Origin: Candidatus Tectimicrobiota bacterium
GTDB lineage: Bacteria; JACPUC01
DNA: 64,000 bases
Assembly (NCBI GenBank): GCA_016192455.1
Contig: JACPUC010000003.1
Span: forward strand, 301,082-365,081
Direction: 5' to 3'
The translations under genes were made by a program, and so were the position numbers. The notes under the pieces were generated by a model. That model saw nothing but the letters and a program-made list of their open reading frames with translations, was not told where the DNA came from and ran no database searches. Below are positions 51,250-59,512 of the stretch, one piece after another (within the stretch, counting starts at the first letter, position 1; every line of letters begins with the position of its first letter).

Positions 51250-52485
51250 TTACGCGTTCATCTGCGCGTAGGCTTCGCGGAACGAGGTCAGGGTCGTGTC
51301 AATGTCAATGCGATCCGGCAAGAGGCTCGCGACCGCCTCCTGGGTCTTCAGGCCGTTGCCGGTGATGGAGGCCACGGCGAGCTCGTCGCGGCCGATGCGT
51401 CCCTGCTCCACCAGCTTGCGCAGCACGCCGATGGTGACGCCCCCCGCCGTCTCCGTGAAGATGCCCTCGGTCTCCGCCAACAGACGCATGGAAGCGCGGA
51501 TGTCGTCATCGCAGACATCGTCGCCGTAGCCGCCGCTGTCGCGACAGACCTGGATGCCGTAGTAGCCGTCCGCCGGGTTGCCGATGGCGATGGACTTGGC
51601 GATGGTGTTCGGCTTCACGGGGCGGATGAAGTCCTCGCCGTTCTTGATCGCGGTGGTGACGGGGGCGCAGCCGCTGGCCTGGGCGGCGTAGATTTTCGTC
51701 TTGGCGTTCTCGATCAGGCCGAGCATCTCGAACTCTTTCAGTCCCTTGGCAACCTTGGTGATGAGCGAGCTGCCGGCGACCGGCACGACGATATGATCGG
51801 GCGCCCGCCAGCCGAGCTGCTCGATCACCTCGTAGATGAAGGTCTTCGAGCCGTCGCCATAGTACGGGCGGATGTTGATGTTCACGAAGGCCCAGTGGTA
51901 GTGATCGCTGATCTCGCTGCAGAGGCGGTTGACCTCGTCATAATTGCCGCGCACGCCGACGAGCTGGGCGCCGTACACGAGGGTGCTGACGACCTTGCCA
52001 CTCTCGATGTCCGCCGGGATGAAGATGTAGCTGCGCATCCTCGCCTCGGCGGCATGGGCCGCCAGCGAGTTGGCGAGGTTGCCGGTGGAGGCGCAGGCGA
52101 CGGTGTCAAACCCGAACTCCCGCGCCTTCGACACCGCCACGGCGACGACGCGATCCTTGAAGGAGAGGGTGGGGTTCGAGACGCTGTCGTTCTTCAACCA
52201 GAGGTTGGTCAAACCCAGGACCTCACCCAGGTTCTTGGCGTGCACGAGGGGCGTCATGCCGACGTGCAGCCCCACCGTCGGCTCGCCGTCGAGGGGCAGC
52301 AGGTCGCGGTAACGCCACATCGACGGCGGACCCGCTTCGATGCTGGCGCGGGAGACGCGGGCGCGAATGGCGTCGTAGTCGTAGAGGCACTCGAGCGGAC
52401 CGAAACAGAACTCACAGACATGCTGCGGCAATTTCTCGTAGGCGCGACCGCACTCCCGACAGCGCAACCCTTGCACGTACCCCAT
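51250..52485 (-). CDS. thrC: Threonine synthase
   Basis: A 411-residue PLP enzyme converting O-phosphohomoserine to threonine. The N-terminal zinc-ribbon (LRCRECGRAY ... HVCEFCFGPLE) is typical of one bacterial/plant-like branch. The PLP lysine is in NPTLSFKDRVVAVA, followed by ACASTGNLANSLAAHA and the phosphate-binding VVPVAGSSLITK. It is co-directional with the CysO-like and CysM-like genes and only 17 bases from the former. The same coupling of thrC to a MoaD-like gene occurs in several lineages, and its reason is not clear to me. The 376-base upstream gap (52486-52860) shows no gene. Confidence 0.93.
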   Translation of the reverse strand: MGYVQGLRCRECGRAYEKLPQHVCEFCFGPLECLYDYDAIRARVSRASIEAGPPSMWRYRDLLPLDGEPTVGLHVGMTPLVHAKNLGEVLGLTNLWLKNDSVSNPTLSFKDRVVAVAVSKAREFGFDTVACASTGNLANSLAAHAAEARMRSYIFIPADIESGKVVSTLVYGAQLVGVRGNYDEVNRLCSEISDHYHWAFVNINIRPYYGDGSKTFIYEVIEQLGWRAPDHIVVPVAGSSLITKVAKGLKEFEMLGLIENAKTKIYAAQASGCAPVTTAIKNGEDFIRPVKPNTIAKSIAIGNPADGYYGIQVCRDSGGYGDDVCDDDIRASMRLLAETEGIFTETAGGVTIGVLRKLVEQGRIGRDELAVASITGNGLKTQEAVASLLPDRIDIDTTLTSFREAYAQMNA

Positions 52486-52860
52486 GCTCGTTCCTCAACC
52501 TTCCTGAAGGCCGACGTCGCGCGCGCTTCGGCGGCGCCGTCCTGCTCACACGCCTGCTGACACGCCGCGCAGCCTGATGCTTGAGCCGCCGGCTGAACCG
52601 CGCCCCCCCATCTCTGCCGCTTGGCAAACCCCGTCGCTGGAGCCAGACGCCGGCGCCGAGACCACCAGGGAGGAGCGACGCCCCTCCCCCCGGCTCCGCG
52701 CGGAAAACGCGGTGGAGTGGCGTCGGCGACGCGCCGTTGCGGCCGCCCCGCTGCCTCGCCGCGCGCGTTGGCGTCCCCGACTTCCGGTCGCCTCCGTTCC
52801 CAATCGCTTCACGGCAGGTGAAACTAGGCGTGGAGAGGCCGCGGCGGCTTACGAGACAGC

Positions 52861-53793
52861 CTAGAAGTAACGATCGAAGCTGAAGTAGCGCTCGCCGGTG
52901 TCGGGGAAGACCACCACGACATTCTTCCCCCGCCCCAGGCGCTGGGCGACGCGCAAGGCGGCATGACAGGCAGCGCCGGAGGAGATTCCCACCATCAGCC
53001 CTTCGGTCCGCGCGAGGCGCTTCGACATGTGGTAAGCATCATCATCCGAGACGGTCAGCACTTCGTCTAAAATGCCGACGTTCAGGACTTTCGGGATGAA
53101 CCCCGCGCCGATCCCCTGAATCTTGTGATCGCCGGCGGGGCGACCGGAGAGGACGGCGGAGGTCTCCGGCTCGACGCCGATGATGCGCACCTCGGGGTAG
53201 CGTCCTTTCAGCACCTCGCCGACGCCCGTGATCGTGCCGCCGGTGCCGATCCCGGCGACGAAGGCGTCGATGCGCATCCCCCCCATGTCGCGAAGAATCT
53301 CCTTGGCGGTGGTGCGGCGGTGGATCTCGGGGTTGGCCGGGTTGTTGAACTGCATCGGCATGAAGTAGTTCTTGTGCAGGGCGCAGAGCTCCTCGGCGCG
53401 GTCGATGGAACCCTGCATCGCCGTGTCCGCCGGCGTCAATTCAACCTCGGCGCCGTAGGATGCGAGCAGGCTGCGGCGCTCGTAGCTCATGCTCTCGGAG
53501 AGCACGATAACGACGCGGTATCCCTTGCTGGCCCCCACCATGGCGAGGCCGATGCCGGTGTTGCCGCTCGTCGGCTCAATGATCGTATCCCCCGGCTGCA
53601 GGAGGCCCTTGCGCTCGGCGTCCTCGATCATGCTCAGGGCGATGCGATCCTTGACGCTGCCGCCCGGGTTGAAGAACTCAACCTTGGCGAAGATCGCGGC
53701 CATCTCGCTCTCGGGCAGACGCCGGAGCTGCACGAGCGGCGTTCGTCCAATGAGCTCAGAGACGCTTCCAACGGGCGCAACCATGGCGCGCAT
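52861..53793 (-). CDS. cysK: Cysteine synthase A (O-acetylserine sulfhydrylase)
   Basis: A 310-residue PLP enzyme: SELIGRTPLVQLRRL, PLP lysine in FFNPGGSVKDRIALSM, substrate loop EPTSGNTGIGLAMVG, phosphate cup GIGTGGTITGVGE, KIQGIGAGFIPKVL (the CysK signature near the serine-acetyltransferase-binding site), and GISSGAA. The C-terminus is DTGERYFSFDRYF rather than the usual TxLF. ATG 53793 has AGGAAGGG before it; ATG 53784 is an alternative. A strong promoter with an operator-like palindrome stands upstream. Confidence 0.93.
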   Translation of the reverse strand: MRAMVAPVGSVSELIGRTPLVQLRRLPESEMAAIFAKVEFFNPGGSVKDRIALSMIEDAERKGLLQPGDTIIEPTSGNTGIGLAMVGASKGYRVVIVLSESMSYERRSLLASYGAEVELTPADTAMQGSIDRAEELCALHKNYFMPMQFNNPANPEIHRRTTAKEILRDMGGMRIDAFVAGIGTGGTITGVGEVLKGRYPEVRIIGVEPETSAVLSGRPAGDHKIQGIGAGFIPKVLNVGILDEVLTVSDDDAYHMSKRLARTEGLMVGISSGAACHAALRVAQRLGRGKNVVVVFPDTGERYFSFDRYF

Positions 53794-53843
53794 CCCTTCC
53801 TGCCTGCTCGACGGTGAAGGAGCGGAGCTATCAGGTCGAAGCT

Positions 53844-53872
53844 AAGATAACAATCTCTACCGAAATTGTCAA
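53844..53872 (-). promoter_or_regulatory. cysK promoter with operator-like inverted repeat
   Basis: Leftward: TTGACA (53867-53872), 17-base spacer, TATCTT (53844-53849). GACAAT and ATTGTT, separated by 10 bases, form a near-perfect inverted repeat overlapping the -35 element, and AAGATAA occurs on both sides. The layout suits repression by a dimeric regulator such as the Rrf2 protein encoded downstream, but that is inference. The 53880-54311 region contains no further gene. Confidence 0.55.
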
Positions 53873-54311
53873 GATAAGCCCTCTTGAAGACAGCGATTGT
53901 ACTCGAATTTGTGCTCCGCCGATCTTCAGCGCGCGCCGGGAGCGCGGAACGCGGCGCCGCGGCGAGATGCCGAGCCTCTGCCGCCCCGCCTGGCCGCCCC
54001 TCTTGTTCCGAACGAAGCACCTGGAGTATGCTCCACAGCGCTGCGGTGGGAGACGCCTGAGCCTCCCTAGCAAGCCGTGCTCGATGAGCCCCCTGCCCTG
54101 TGGGGTCTCCTCAATTCCCCCCATCCCCGCGCGCTCCCGAGGCTTTGGCTCCTGGAGGGGCCAGAACCGAGCGGCGGCGGGCGAGGGATGCGGCTGCCTC
54201 GCAACCCATCCGTGCGCTGCATGGGAGCAGCGGCGCGACGACGGCGAAGAGTTTTCGGGAACGCCACGAGGAGCCCCAGACGGGCGGCGCGGCGACGCGC
54301 AAGGAGGGGGG

Positions 54312-54740
54312 GTGTCGGGCGTCACGCTTGCTTTCATCTCATCATTCTTCTGGGCCCTGAACGCCATCCTCATTCGCAAAGGGGTGCGCGACGTTGATCC
54401 CCTGGAAGCCGCCTATGTCTCGACCTATCCCGGCGCGGCGCTGCTGATTTTCGTCAGCCTTGCCGTGGTGGACTGGTCAGCCGTTCCCTCGTCCCCCTGG
54501 GCGGCTTTCGGCATGTTCACGCTCACCGGCATCTTTTCCCTCGCCTTTGCCCGTTTCTTCTATTTCATCAGCGTGCAGCGCATCGGGCCGTCGCGCAGCT
54601 CCATCGTCCTCGCCACGCGGGTGCTCCTGGCGCCGTTCATCGGCATGCTGCTGCTGAGCGAGCCCTTCACCCTGCGGGTTGCCATCGGGGGTTCCCTGAT
54701 GGTGCTTGGCCTGTCGCTCCTTTCCTCGGAGACGCCATGA
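54312..54740 (+). CDS. Half-size EamA-domain transporter, subunit 1
   Basis: A 142-residue, five-span membrane protein equal to one EamA repeat: SGVTLAFISSFFWALNAILI, VSTYPGAALLIFV, FARFFYFISVQRIGPSRSS and LLLSEPFTLRVAIGGSLMVL. Standard EamA proteins have two such repeats in one chain. The start is GTG 54312 with AAGGAGGGG upstream. The stop overlaps the start of a second half-size EamA gene by four bases (ATGA), so the two probably assemble as a heterodimer, as paired SMR proteins do. The long upstream open frame is not conserved. Confidence 0.85.
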   Translation: MSGVTLAFISSFFWALNAILIRKGVRDVDPLEAAYVSTYPGAALLIFVSLAVVDWSAVPSSPWAAFGMFTLTGIFSLAFARFFYFISVQRIGPSRSSIVLATRVLLAPFIGMLLLSEPFTLRVAIGGSLMVLGLSLLSSETP

Positions 54741-55162
54741 GCCGCTACACCTTCGCGCTGCTCTCCGCCGTCGGCTTCGGCGTGGCGCCCGTGCTGGCGC
54801 GGCAGGGGGCGCTGTGGGGCCTGCCGTCCATCCTCGGCACGACCTGGAGCACCCTCTGCGCCCTGCCGTTCCTCTACCTCTTCATGTGCGTCGGCCGCCG
54901 GCGCCTAACCTTCACGAAGTGGCCGCGTCGCACCCAGGCGTACGTTCTCGGCACCGGCCTTTGCAGCAGCATCGGCGTTCTCTTCTATTGGCTGGCGCTG
55001 AGCCGCGAGTCGGTGGCCGTGGTCGTTTCGATCAACTCCGCATTCCCGCTCCTCACCATTCTCCTCTCGGCGATCCTCCTGCGCCAGGACGAACGCATCA
55101 CCCTGCGCCTCGTTCTGGGGGCTCTGCTGGTTGTCGCCGGCGTGGTGATCGTCACCACCTGA
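54737..55162 (+). CDS. Half-size EamA-domain transporter, subunit 2
   Basis: A 141-residue, five-span protein, the second EamA repeat: YTFALLSAVGFGVAPVLARQ, LGTTWSTLCALPFLYLF, GVLFYWLALSRESVAVVVSI and ILLRQDERITLRLVLGALLV. Translationally coupled to the preceding gene. Together the two make up the ten spans of a normal DMT transporter. There is no sign of a frameshift: each has its own start, full five spans and proper end. Confidence 0.87.
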   Translation: MSRYTFALLSAVGFGVAPVLARQGALWGLPSILGTTWSTLCALPFLYLFMCVGRRRLTFTKWPRRTQAYVLGTGLCSSIGVLFYWLALSRESVAVVVSINSAFPLLTILLSAILLRQDERITLRLVLGALLVVAGVVIVTT

Positions 55163-55297
55163 GCGTCGCGCTGCCCCGCGGGCGTGGTGCACCCCTCGCG
55201 CCGGCGCCGCCGCGCCGCGGGGAAAAGAAGAGGCCGTCGCGGACGACGCGCAGGCAACCCGCCGCGCCTGCATTCCGCCATCCCAGGAGGGCATGAG

Positions 55298-57232
55298 ATG
55301 AGCTACCCCCACCTCTTCCAGCCGGGCGTGATCGGCTCCCTGGAGCTGAAAAACCGCCTCATCTGCCTGTCGATGTCGAAGAACTACGCCAACCGCGACG
55401 GCAGCGTCACGCAGCGCTACATCGACTATGCAGTGGAGCGGGCGCGCGGCGGGGTGGGCCTCATCTTCCTCGAGGCGGTCTACCTGCGGCCGCAGATGAA
55501 GGGACGCCACCTGCAGCTCGGCATCCATGACGACCGGCTGATCAGCGGCCTGCGCCGACTGACGGCGGCGGTGCGGGCAGAGGGAGCCAGGGTGGGCCTG
55601 CAGCTCAACGCCCGCGGCCGGCAGATGAGCGCGGCGATCAGTGGGTTCCAACCCGTGGCCCCGTCAGCCGTGCCCTGTCCGGCCACCGGCGGGGCGATTC
55701 CCCGCCCCCTGACGTTGGAGGAGATCGAGGCCTGGGTGGACGCCTTCGCCCAGCGGGCGCGGCGGGCTCGGGAGGCGGGGTTCGACCTGGTGGAGCTGCA
55801 TGGCGCCACCGGCTACCTCATCGGTCAGTTCCTCTCACCTTACAGCAATAAACGCACGGATGCCTACGGCGGCAGCCTGGAGAACCGCCTGCGTTTCCCC
55901 CTGCAGGTGATCGCCGGCGCGCGGCGCGTGCTGGGCGATGATTTTCCCCTCTCCTTCCGGTTCTGCGCCGACGAGTTCATGGACGGCGGCCTGACCCTTG
56001 ACGAGAGCCGGGTCATGGCGCCGCGTCTCGCGGCCGCCGGGCTCGACGCGCTGAACGTGACGGGAGGCATCTACGGCGCGCGCCTCAGCTCCACCCTCCC
56101 CATGGGAGCGGAGCCGGGGAAGCTTGCCTACCTGGCCGCCGAAATCAAGCGCGTGGTGCAGGTGCCGGTGGCGGCGGCGGGGAAGATCACCACGCCGGAC
56201 CTCGCCGAAAAGATCCTGAGCGAGGGGAAAGCCGATTTCATCGGCCTGGCGCGCGTCCTCCACGCCGATCCCGCTTTCGCCCGCAAGGCGCGGGAAGGGC
56301 GCGCCGAGCTCATCCGCCCCTGCATCACCTGCAACCACTGCCTGGAGGACCTCAGCCTCGGCATGCCGATCCGTTGTCAGGTCAATCCCACGGCGGGGCG
56401 CGAGCGCGAGCTGGCCCCGCGGCCGTGCCGCGGCGTCAAGAGGGTCGCGGTCATCGGCGGCGGGCCGGCCGGCCTCGAGGCGGCGCGCCTGGCGGCGGAG
56501 CGGGGATGCCGCGTCACCCTCTTCGAGCGGGAGCGCGAGCTTGGCGGGCACCTGCGCCTCTGGAGCCGCCTGCCGCGCCACGGCGAGTACGCCGACCTGC
56601 TGCGCTACTACCGCTCCAGCCTGGCAGCGCTCGGCGTCGAGGCGCGGCTTGGCTGCGAAGCCACCGTGGAGTCGGTTCACGACCTTGCGCCCGACGCTGT
56701 CATCGTGGCCACCGGCTCGGCGCCGTACATGCCGCCATTCCCCGGCATGGAGCGGATGCGCGTCGCCTCGGCGATGCGCGTCGTCGCCGATGATAAGCAC
56801 GCCGGGTCCCACGCGGTTGTCTTCGGCGGCGCGGCGCTCGGCTGCCTGGTGGCGGAGCACCTCGTCCAGCGGGGTGGCCGCGTCACCCTCTGCGAGCCGG
56901 GGCCGGAGCTGGCGGGCGATCTGGTCGCCGCGAAGCGGCTGGCGCTCCTGGCGCAGCTCCGGCAGTACCCCTCCCTCGAGCTGCGCCCGGCCACGACGAT
57001 CGAGGAGGTGCGTCCTGGCTCCATCTTCGTCCAGCAGGGCGGGGTGTTCAGTGAGATTGCCGCGGTGAGCGACCTCGTCATGGCCTGGACGGCCGCCCCC
57101 GAGCGCGGCCTTCTGGACCGCCTGCAGGTCGAGGCGGCGGCGCCCGTCGCGGCGGTCGGAGATTGCGTCTGGCCGCGCGGCACGCTGGAGGCCATCCATG
57201 AGGGAGCGGCAGCGGCCTACGCCTTGCCGTAA
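55298..57232 (+). CDS. 2,4-dienoyl-CoA reductase-type NADH:flavin oxidoreductase
   Basis: A 644-residue Old Yellow Enzyme fused to a pyridine-nucleotide module. The FMN TIM-barrel is residues 1 to about 335 (LFQPGVIGSLELKNRLICLS, ELHGATGYLIGQFLSPYSNK, NRLRFPLQVIAGAR, FIGLARVLHADPAFARKA). The 4Fe-4S ligands are in CITCNHCLEDLSLGMPIRC. The FAD and NAD(P) domains follow (VAVIGGGPAGLEAARLAAER; AVVFGGAALGCLVAEHLV). It reduces enoyl or dienoyl compounds; relatives include 2,4-dienoyl-CoA reductase, trimethylamine dehydrogenase and bile-acid reductases. ATG 55298 follows AGGAGG. The neighbouring solute-binding protein and remote UbiD genes suit unsaturated-acid metabolism. Confidence 0.93.
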   Translation: MSYPHLFQPGVIGSLELKNRLICLSMSKNYANRDGSVTQRYIDYAVERARGGVGLIFLEAVYLRPQMKGRHLQLGIHDDRLISGLRRLTAAVRAEGARVGLQLNARGRQMSAAISGFQPVAPSAVPCPATGGAIPRPLTLEEIEAWVDAFAQRARRAREAGFDLVELHGATGYLIGQFLSPYSNKRTDAYGGSLENRLRFPLQVIAGARRVLGDDFPLSFRFCADEFMDGGLTLDESRVMAPRLAAAGLDALNVTGGIYGARLSSTLPMGAEPGKLAYLAAEIKRVVQVPVAAAGKITTPDLAEKILSEGKADFIGLARVLHADPAFARKAREGRAELIRPCITCNHCLEDLSLGMPIRCQVNPTAGRERELAPRPCRGVKRVAVIGGGPAGLEAARLAAERGCRVTLFERERELGGHLRLWSRLPRHGEYADLLRYYRSSLAALGVEARLGCEATVESVHDLAPDAVIVATGSAPYMPPFPGMERMRVASAMRVVADDKHAGSHAVVFGGAALGCLVAEHLVQRGGRVTLCEPGPELAGDLVAAKRLALLAQLRQYPSLELRPATTIEEVRPGSIFVQQGGVFSEIAAVSDLVMAWTAAPERGLLDRLQVEAAAPVAAVGDCVWPRGTLEAIHEGAAAAYALP

Positions 57233-57468
57233 GGGACGGCCTTGTGGGAAGCGGACTGGCGCCGCTCGCGGCTCACGGCCTGCCGCCAAAGCCATGGAAC
57301 CTGCTGCATCGAACCTGCTATAGTCGCTGTGGACTCCTGTGCTTGTTTTGAAACCGGGGAGGGCTGACGCCTGCGGGCCGGCACCGGACGCGGCTGCCGG
57401 ACCCAGGGACCTGGCGGGCCCACCCAGCGTCGTTCCGCACCTTGCGCCTGCTTTGGGAGGAAGCCGCT

Positions 57469-58470
57469 ATGCTGAAGAGGCTGTGCCTTGGACTCTTCGC
57501 ACTGCTCGTTCTTGGAGGCGCGGCGGGCGCCTGGGCTCAGGGGAAACCCATGGAGCTGCGCGTCGCCGTGGCCGGCGGGACGACCACCTCGCATTTCATG
57601 GAGCACCTTCCAGAGGTCACCCGCCACATGGGCAAGAGCTACACCTTGACGCCGTTGAAGTTCAACTCGTCGGCGCACCAGCTCCAGCCCCTGGCGGCGC
57701 GGGAGCTCGACATCGGCTTCGCCTCCTTCCCGGATTTCACCAATGCCCTGGTGCGCGCCAAGCTGGACCTGGTGATCATTGCCGACATGCTGCAGGACAA
57801 GCAGCCGTACTGGTCGAACAGCTACCTGGTGCGCGCCGACTCGCCCATCAAGAAGGTGGCGGACCTGAGGGGGAAGTCCATCGGCGTGCCCGGTCACGGC
57901 ACCTCGGCGGAGCTGAAGCTGCTGGCGCTGCTGGAAAAGCATGGGCTGCGGCGCAACGACGTGACGCTCGTGGAGGTCCAGAACCCGAACGTCGAGGCGA
58001 TGGTGCGCAGCGGCCGCATTGATACGGGCTTCTTCCTGACGCCGTTCTGGCACCGCGCCATGCGCCAGGGGGGGATGCGTCACCTCTTCAAGCTCAACGA
58101 CGCGCAAGGGGACTACCAAGTCCTCAGCCAGGTGGCGCGGCGCGACTTTCTCGACAAGCACGGCGAGGTGGTGACGGACTACCTCGAGGACTACCTGCGC
58201 GTCACCCGCTGGTTCGATGATCCGAAGAACCACGCCGCGGCGGTGGGGTTGGCGGCGAAGGTTCTGAAGCTGCCGCCGATGGCGTTCGAGCCCTGGGCCT
58301 TCACCCGGCAGGACTCGTACAAGGACCCCAACGGCCTGCCGGACCTGCAATCCGTGCAGGCGGACATCGACTGGGCCGCCGCCCGCGGCTACCTGCCGGT
58401 ACGCATCGAGGTGGCGAAGCAGACCGACCTGAGCCTGGTGCGCAAGGCCGCCGCCCGCCTCAAGGACTGA
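57469..58470 (+). CDS. ABC solute-binding protein, NMT1/TauA-like
   Basis: A 333-residue periplasmic binding protein: signal peptide (LCLGLFALLVLGGAAGAWAQ), then ELRVAVAGGTTTSHFMEHLP, AARELDIGFASFPDFTNALV, VADLRGKSIGVPGHGTSAEL, LEKHGLRRNDVTLVEVQNPN and a C-terminal helix. It belongs to the same superfamily as the protein at 35408 but is clearly divergent. No permease or ATPase is next to it. ATG 57469 with GGGAGGAAG before it. It follows the dienoyl-CoA-reductase-like gene, and unsaturated or aromatic acids are possible ligands. Confidence 0.9.
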   Translation: MLKRLCLGLFALLVLGGAAGAWAQGKPMELRVAVAGGTTTSHFMEHLPEVTRHMGKSYTLTPLKFNSSAHQLQPLAARELDIGFASFPDFTNALVRAKLDLVIIADMLQDKQPYWSNSYLVRADSPIKKVADLRGKSIGVPGHGTSAELKLLALLEKHGLRRNDVTLVEVQNPNVEAMVRSGRIDTGFFLTPFWHRAMRQGGMRHLFKLNDAQGDYQVLSQVARRDFLDKHGEVVTDYLEDYLRVTRWFDDPKNHAAAVGLAAKVLKLPPMAFEPWAFTRQDSYKDPNGLPDLQSVQADIDWAAARGYLPVRIEVAKQTDLSLVRKAAARLKD

Positions 58471-58521
58471 GGGCGAGGCAAGACGCCGGAGGACTCGCAG
58501 GGCGCGCCGCGGCGCGGAAAG

Positions 58522-58632
58522 CTAGGTCTCGTCGCGTTGCATGTCATCCACGCTCCGGAGCAACTCCTGGCTGGTGCGAAAGCAGGTGAAGACCGAGATC
58601 ACCTGGGGCAGGAAGGCGCTGAGGACATCGAT
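58522..58632 (-). pseudogene. 3' gene fragment at the edge of the Fic island
   Basis: Reading leftward, a 36-codon frame begins directly after a TAA (58633-58635) and ends at TAG 58522. It reads IDVLSAFLPQVISVFTCF and RTSQELLRSVDDMQRDET, and almost every third base is G or C, as in the real genes here. It has no start codon near its 5' end and stops exactly where the AT-rich sequence begins, so it looks like the tail of a host gene cut by the island insertion. The protein is not recognised. Confidence 0.4.
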
Positions 58633-58672
58633 TTAGCGCTACCAGACATGGTACTGGCAGAGACTTTATGCC

Positions 58673-58702
58673 TTGACAAGCACATCGCATTATGCTTATT
58701 TA
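58673..58702 (+). promoter_or_regulatory. Possible promoter of the Fic cassette
   Basis: Perfect TTGACA (58673-58678) with TTATTT/TATTTA after 17 or 18 bases, in a strongly AT-rich stretch 70 bases before the first cassette start. Confidence 0.35.
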
Positions 58703-58772
58703 ACATTCAGAATCAGGGGTGGGGAATGGATGATGCTTTTCCTGCCCCGGGAAAGGATTGCTAGGACTCAAG

Positions 58773-59510
58773 ATGGAACAAGAACATTCTATAACTTATG
58801 CAGAATTTCATATCCTTCGTTGCCAGGCGACTTTGTTCACCCCTGACGAGGAAGTATCAGGCGCAAAAATTGCCAGGGGGTTACTCTCATCTTGGAGCAA
58901 ACGATTTGATGCCGATCCATTCATAATTCCACAACTAGACAGAATGCCCAGGGAAGTGCCGCGAATAGTATTAAAAAATCACACTGAAGATTGGAATTGT
59001 GAGATTTCATCGGAAAGAATTACTATTGCATGGCGTAGACCGAAAGTCGAAGTTGCCGTTCCGAGTCTTAATCAATTTTATAGCGAAGCAATTACGATGC
59101 TTGTAGAATATGTTGATTTTCTTAAAACCAGAGTCGGACGGATAGGCGCAGTCGTGATCCGTTATGCAGCGCACCCCGCTCCCGGAAAATTCCTATCGAA
59201 GCACTTTTGTAAGGAAGATTGGTTGGTCAAACCCTTGAATCGACCAGAAGGTTTCGAATTGCATGCCCATAAACGGTTCGAACTATCGAATGAATTTTTA
59301 GTAAACTCATGGGTCAGGAATAAATCTGGATTTGTTTTTACGGCAGACAATGGCGGCAAGCCCGCTGTATTAGTAGAGCAAGATTTGAATACACTCAGCG
59401 AAGAAGTTGATAAGTGTGATTATACCAGCACAAATCTAGAATCATTCTTCTTGGCAGCGGCAAGGGAATTTGACATAATTCTGGGGTTGTATTATCCAAC
59501 CGGAGATTAG
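58773..59510 (+). CDS. Uncharacterised first protein of Fic cassette
   Basis: A 245-residue soluble protein, TIGR04255-like in outline but not securely assigned. It has SITYAEFHILRCQATLF at the start, PRIVLKNHTEDWNCEISSER then ITIAWRRPKVEV (strand pair), a helix FYSEAITMLVEYVDFLKTRV, the strand GAVVIRYAAH, and LFLAAAREFDIILGLYY-like helix near the end. No catalytic motif is visible. AT-rich codon use contrasts sharply with all neighbours outside the island. I chose ATG 58773 after AGGACT; TTG 58758 is also in frame. The next gene starts two bases after its stop. Its order and size parallel the first protein of the PIN cassette at 2765. Confidence 0.78.
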   Translation: MEQEHSITYAEFHILRCQATLFTPDEEVSGAKIARGLLSSWSKRFDADPFIIPQLDRMPREVPRIVLKNHTEDWNCEISSERITIAWRRPKVEVAVPSLNQFYSEAITMLVEYVDFLKTRVGRIGAVVIRYAAHPAPGKFLSKHFCKEDWLVKPLNRPEGFELHAHKRFELSNEFLVNSWVRNKSGFVFTADNGGKPAVLVEQDLNTLSEEVDKCDYTSTNLESFFLAAAREFDIILGLYYPTGD

Positions 59511-59512
59511 GA

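Noticed and set aside
54312-55162. Single EamA gene broken by a frameshift
   Set aside because: Each half has its own start codon, five spans and a coupled ATGA junction; no residues are missing at the join.
55835-57295. Leftward 486-codon frame opposite the dienoyl-CoA reductase gene
   Set aside because: Antisense shadow of a GC-rich gene; the plus-strand protein has clear FMN, Fe-S and FAD motifs while the antisense product is low complexity.
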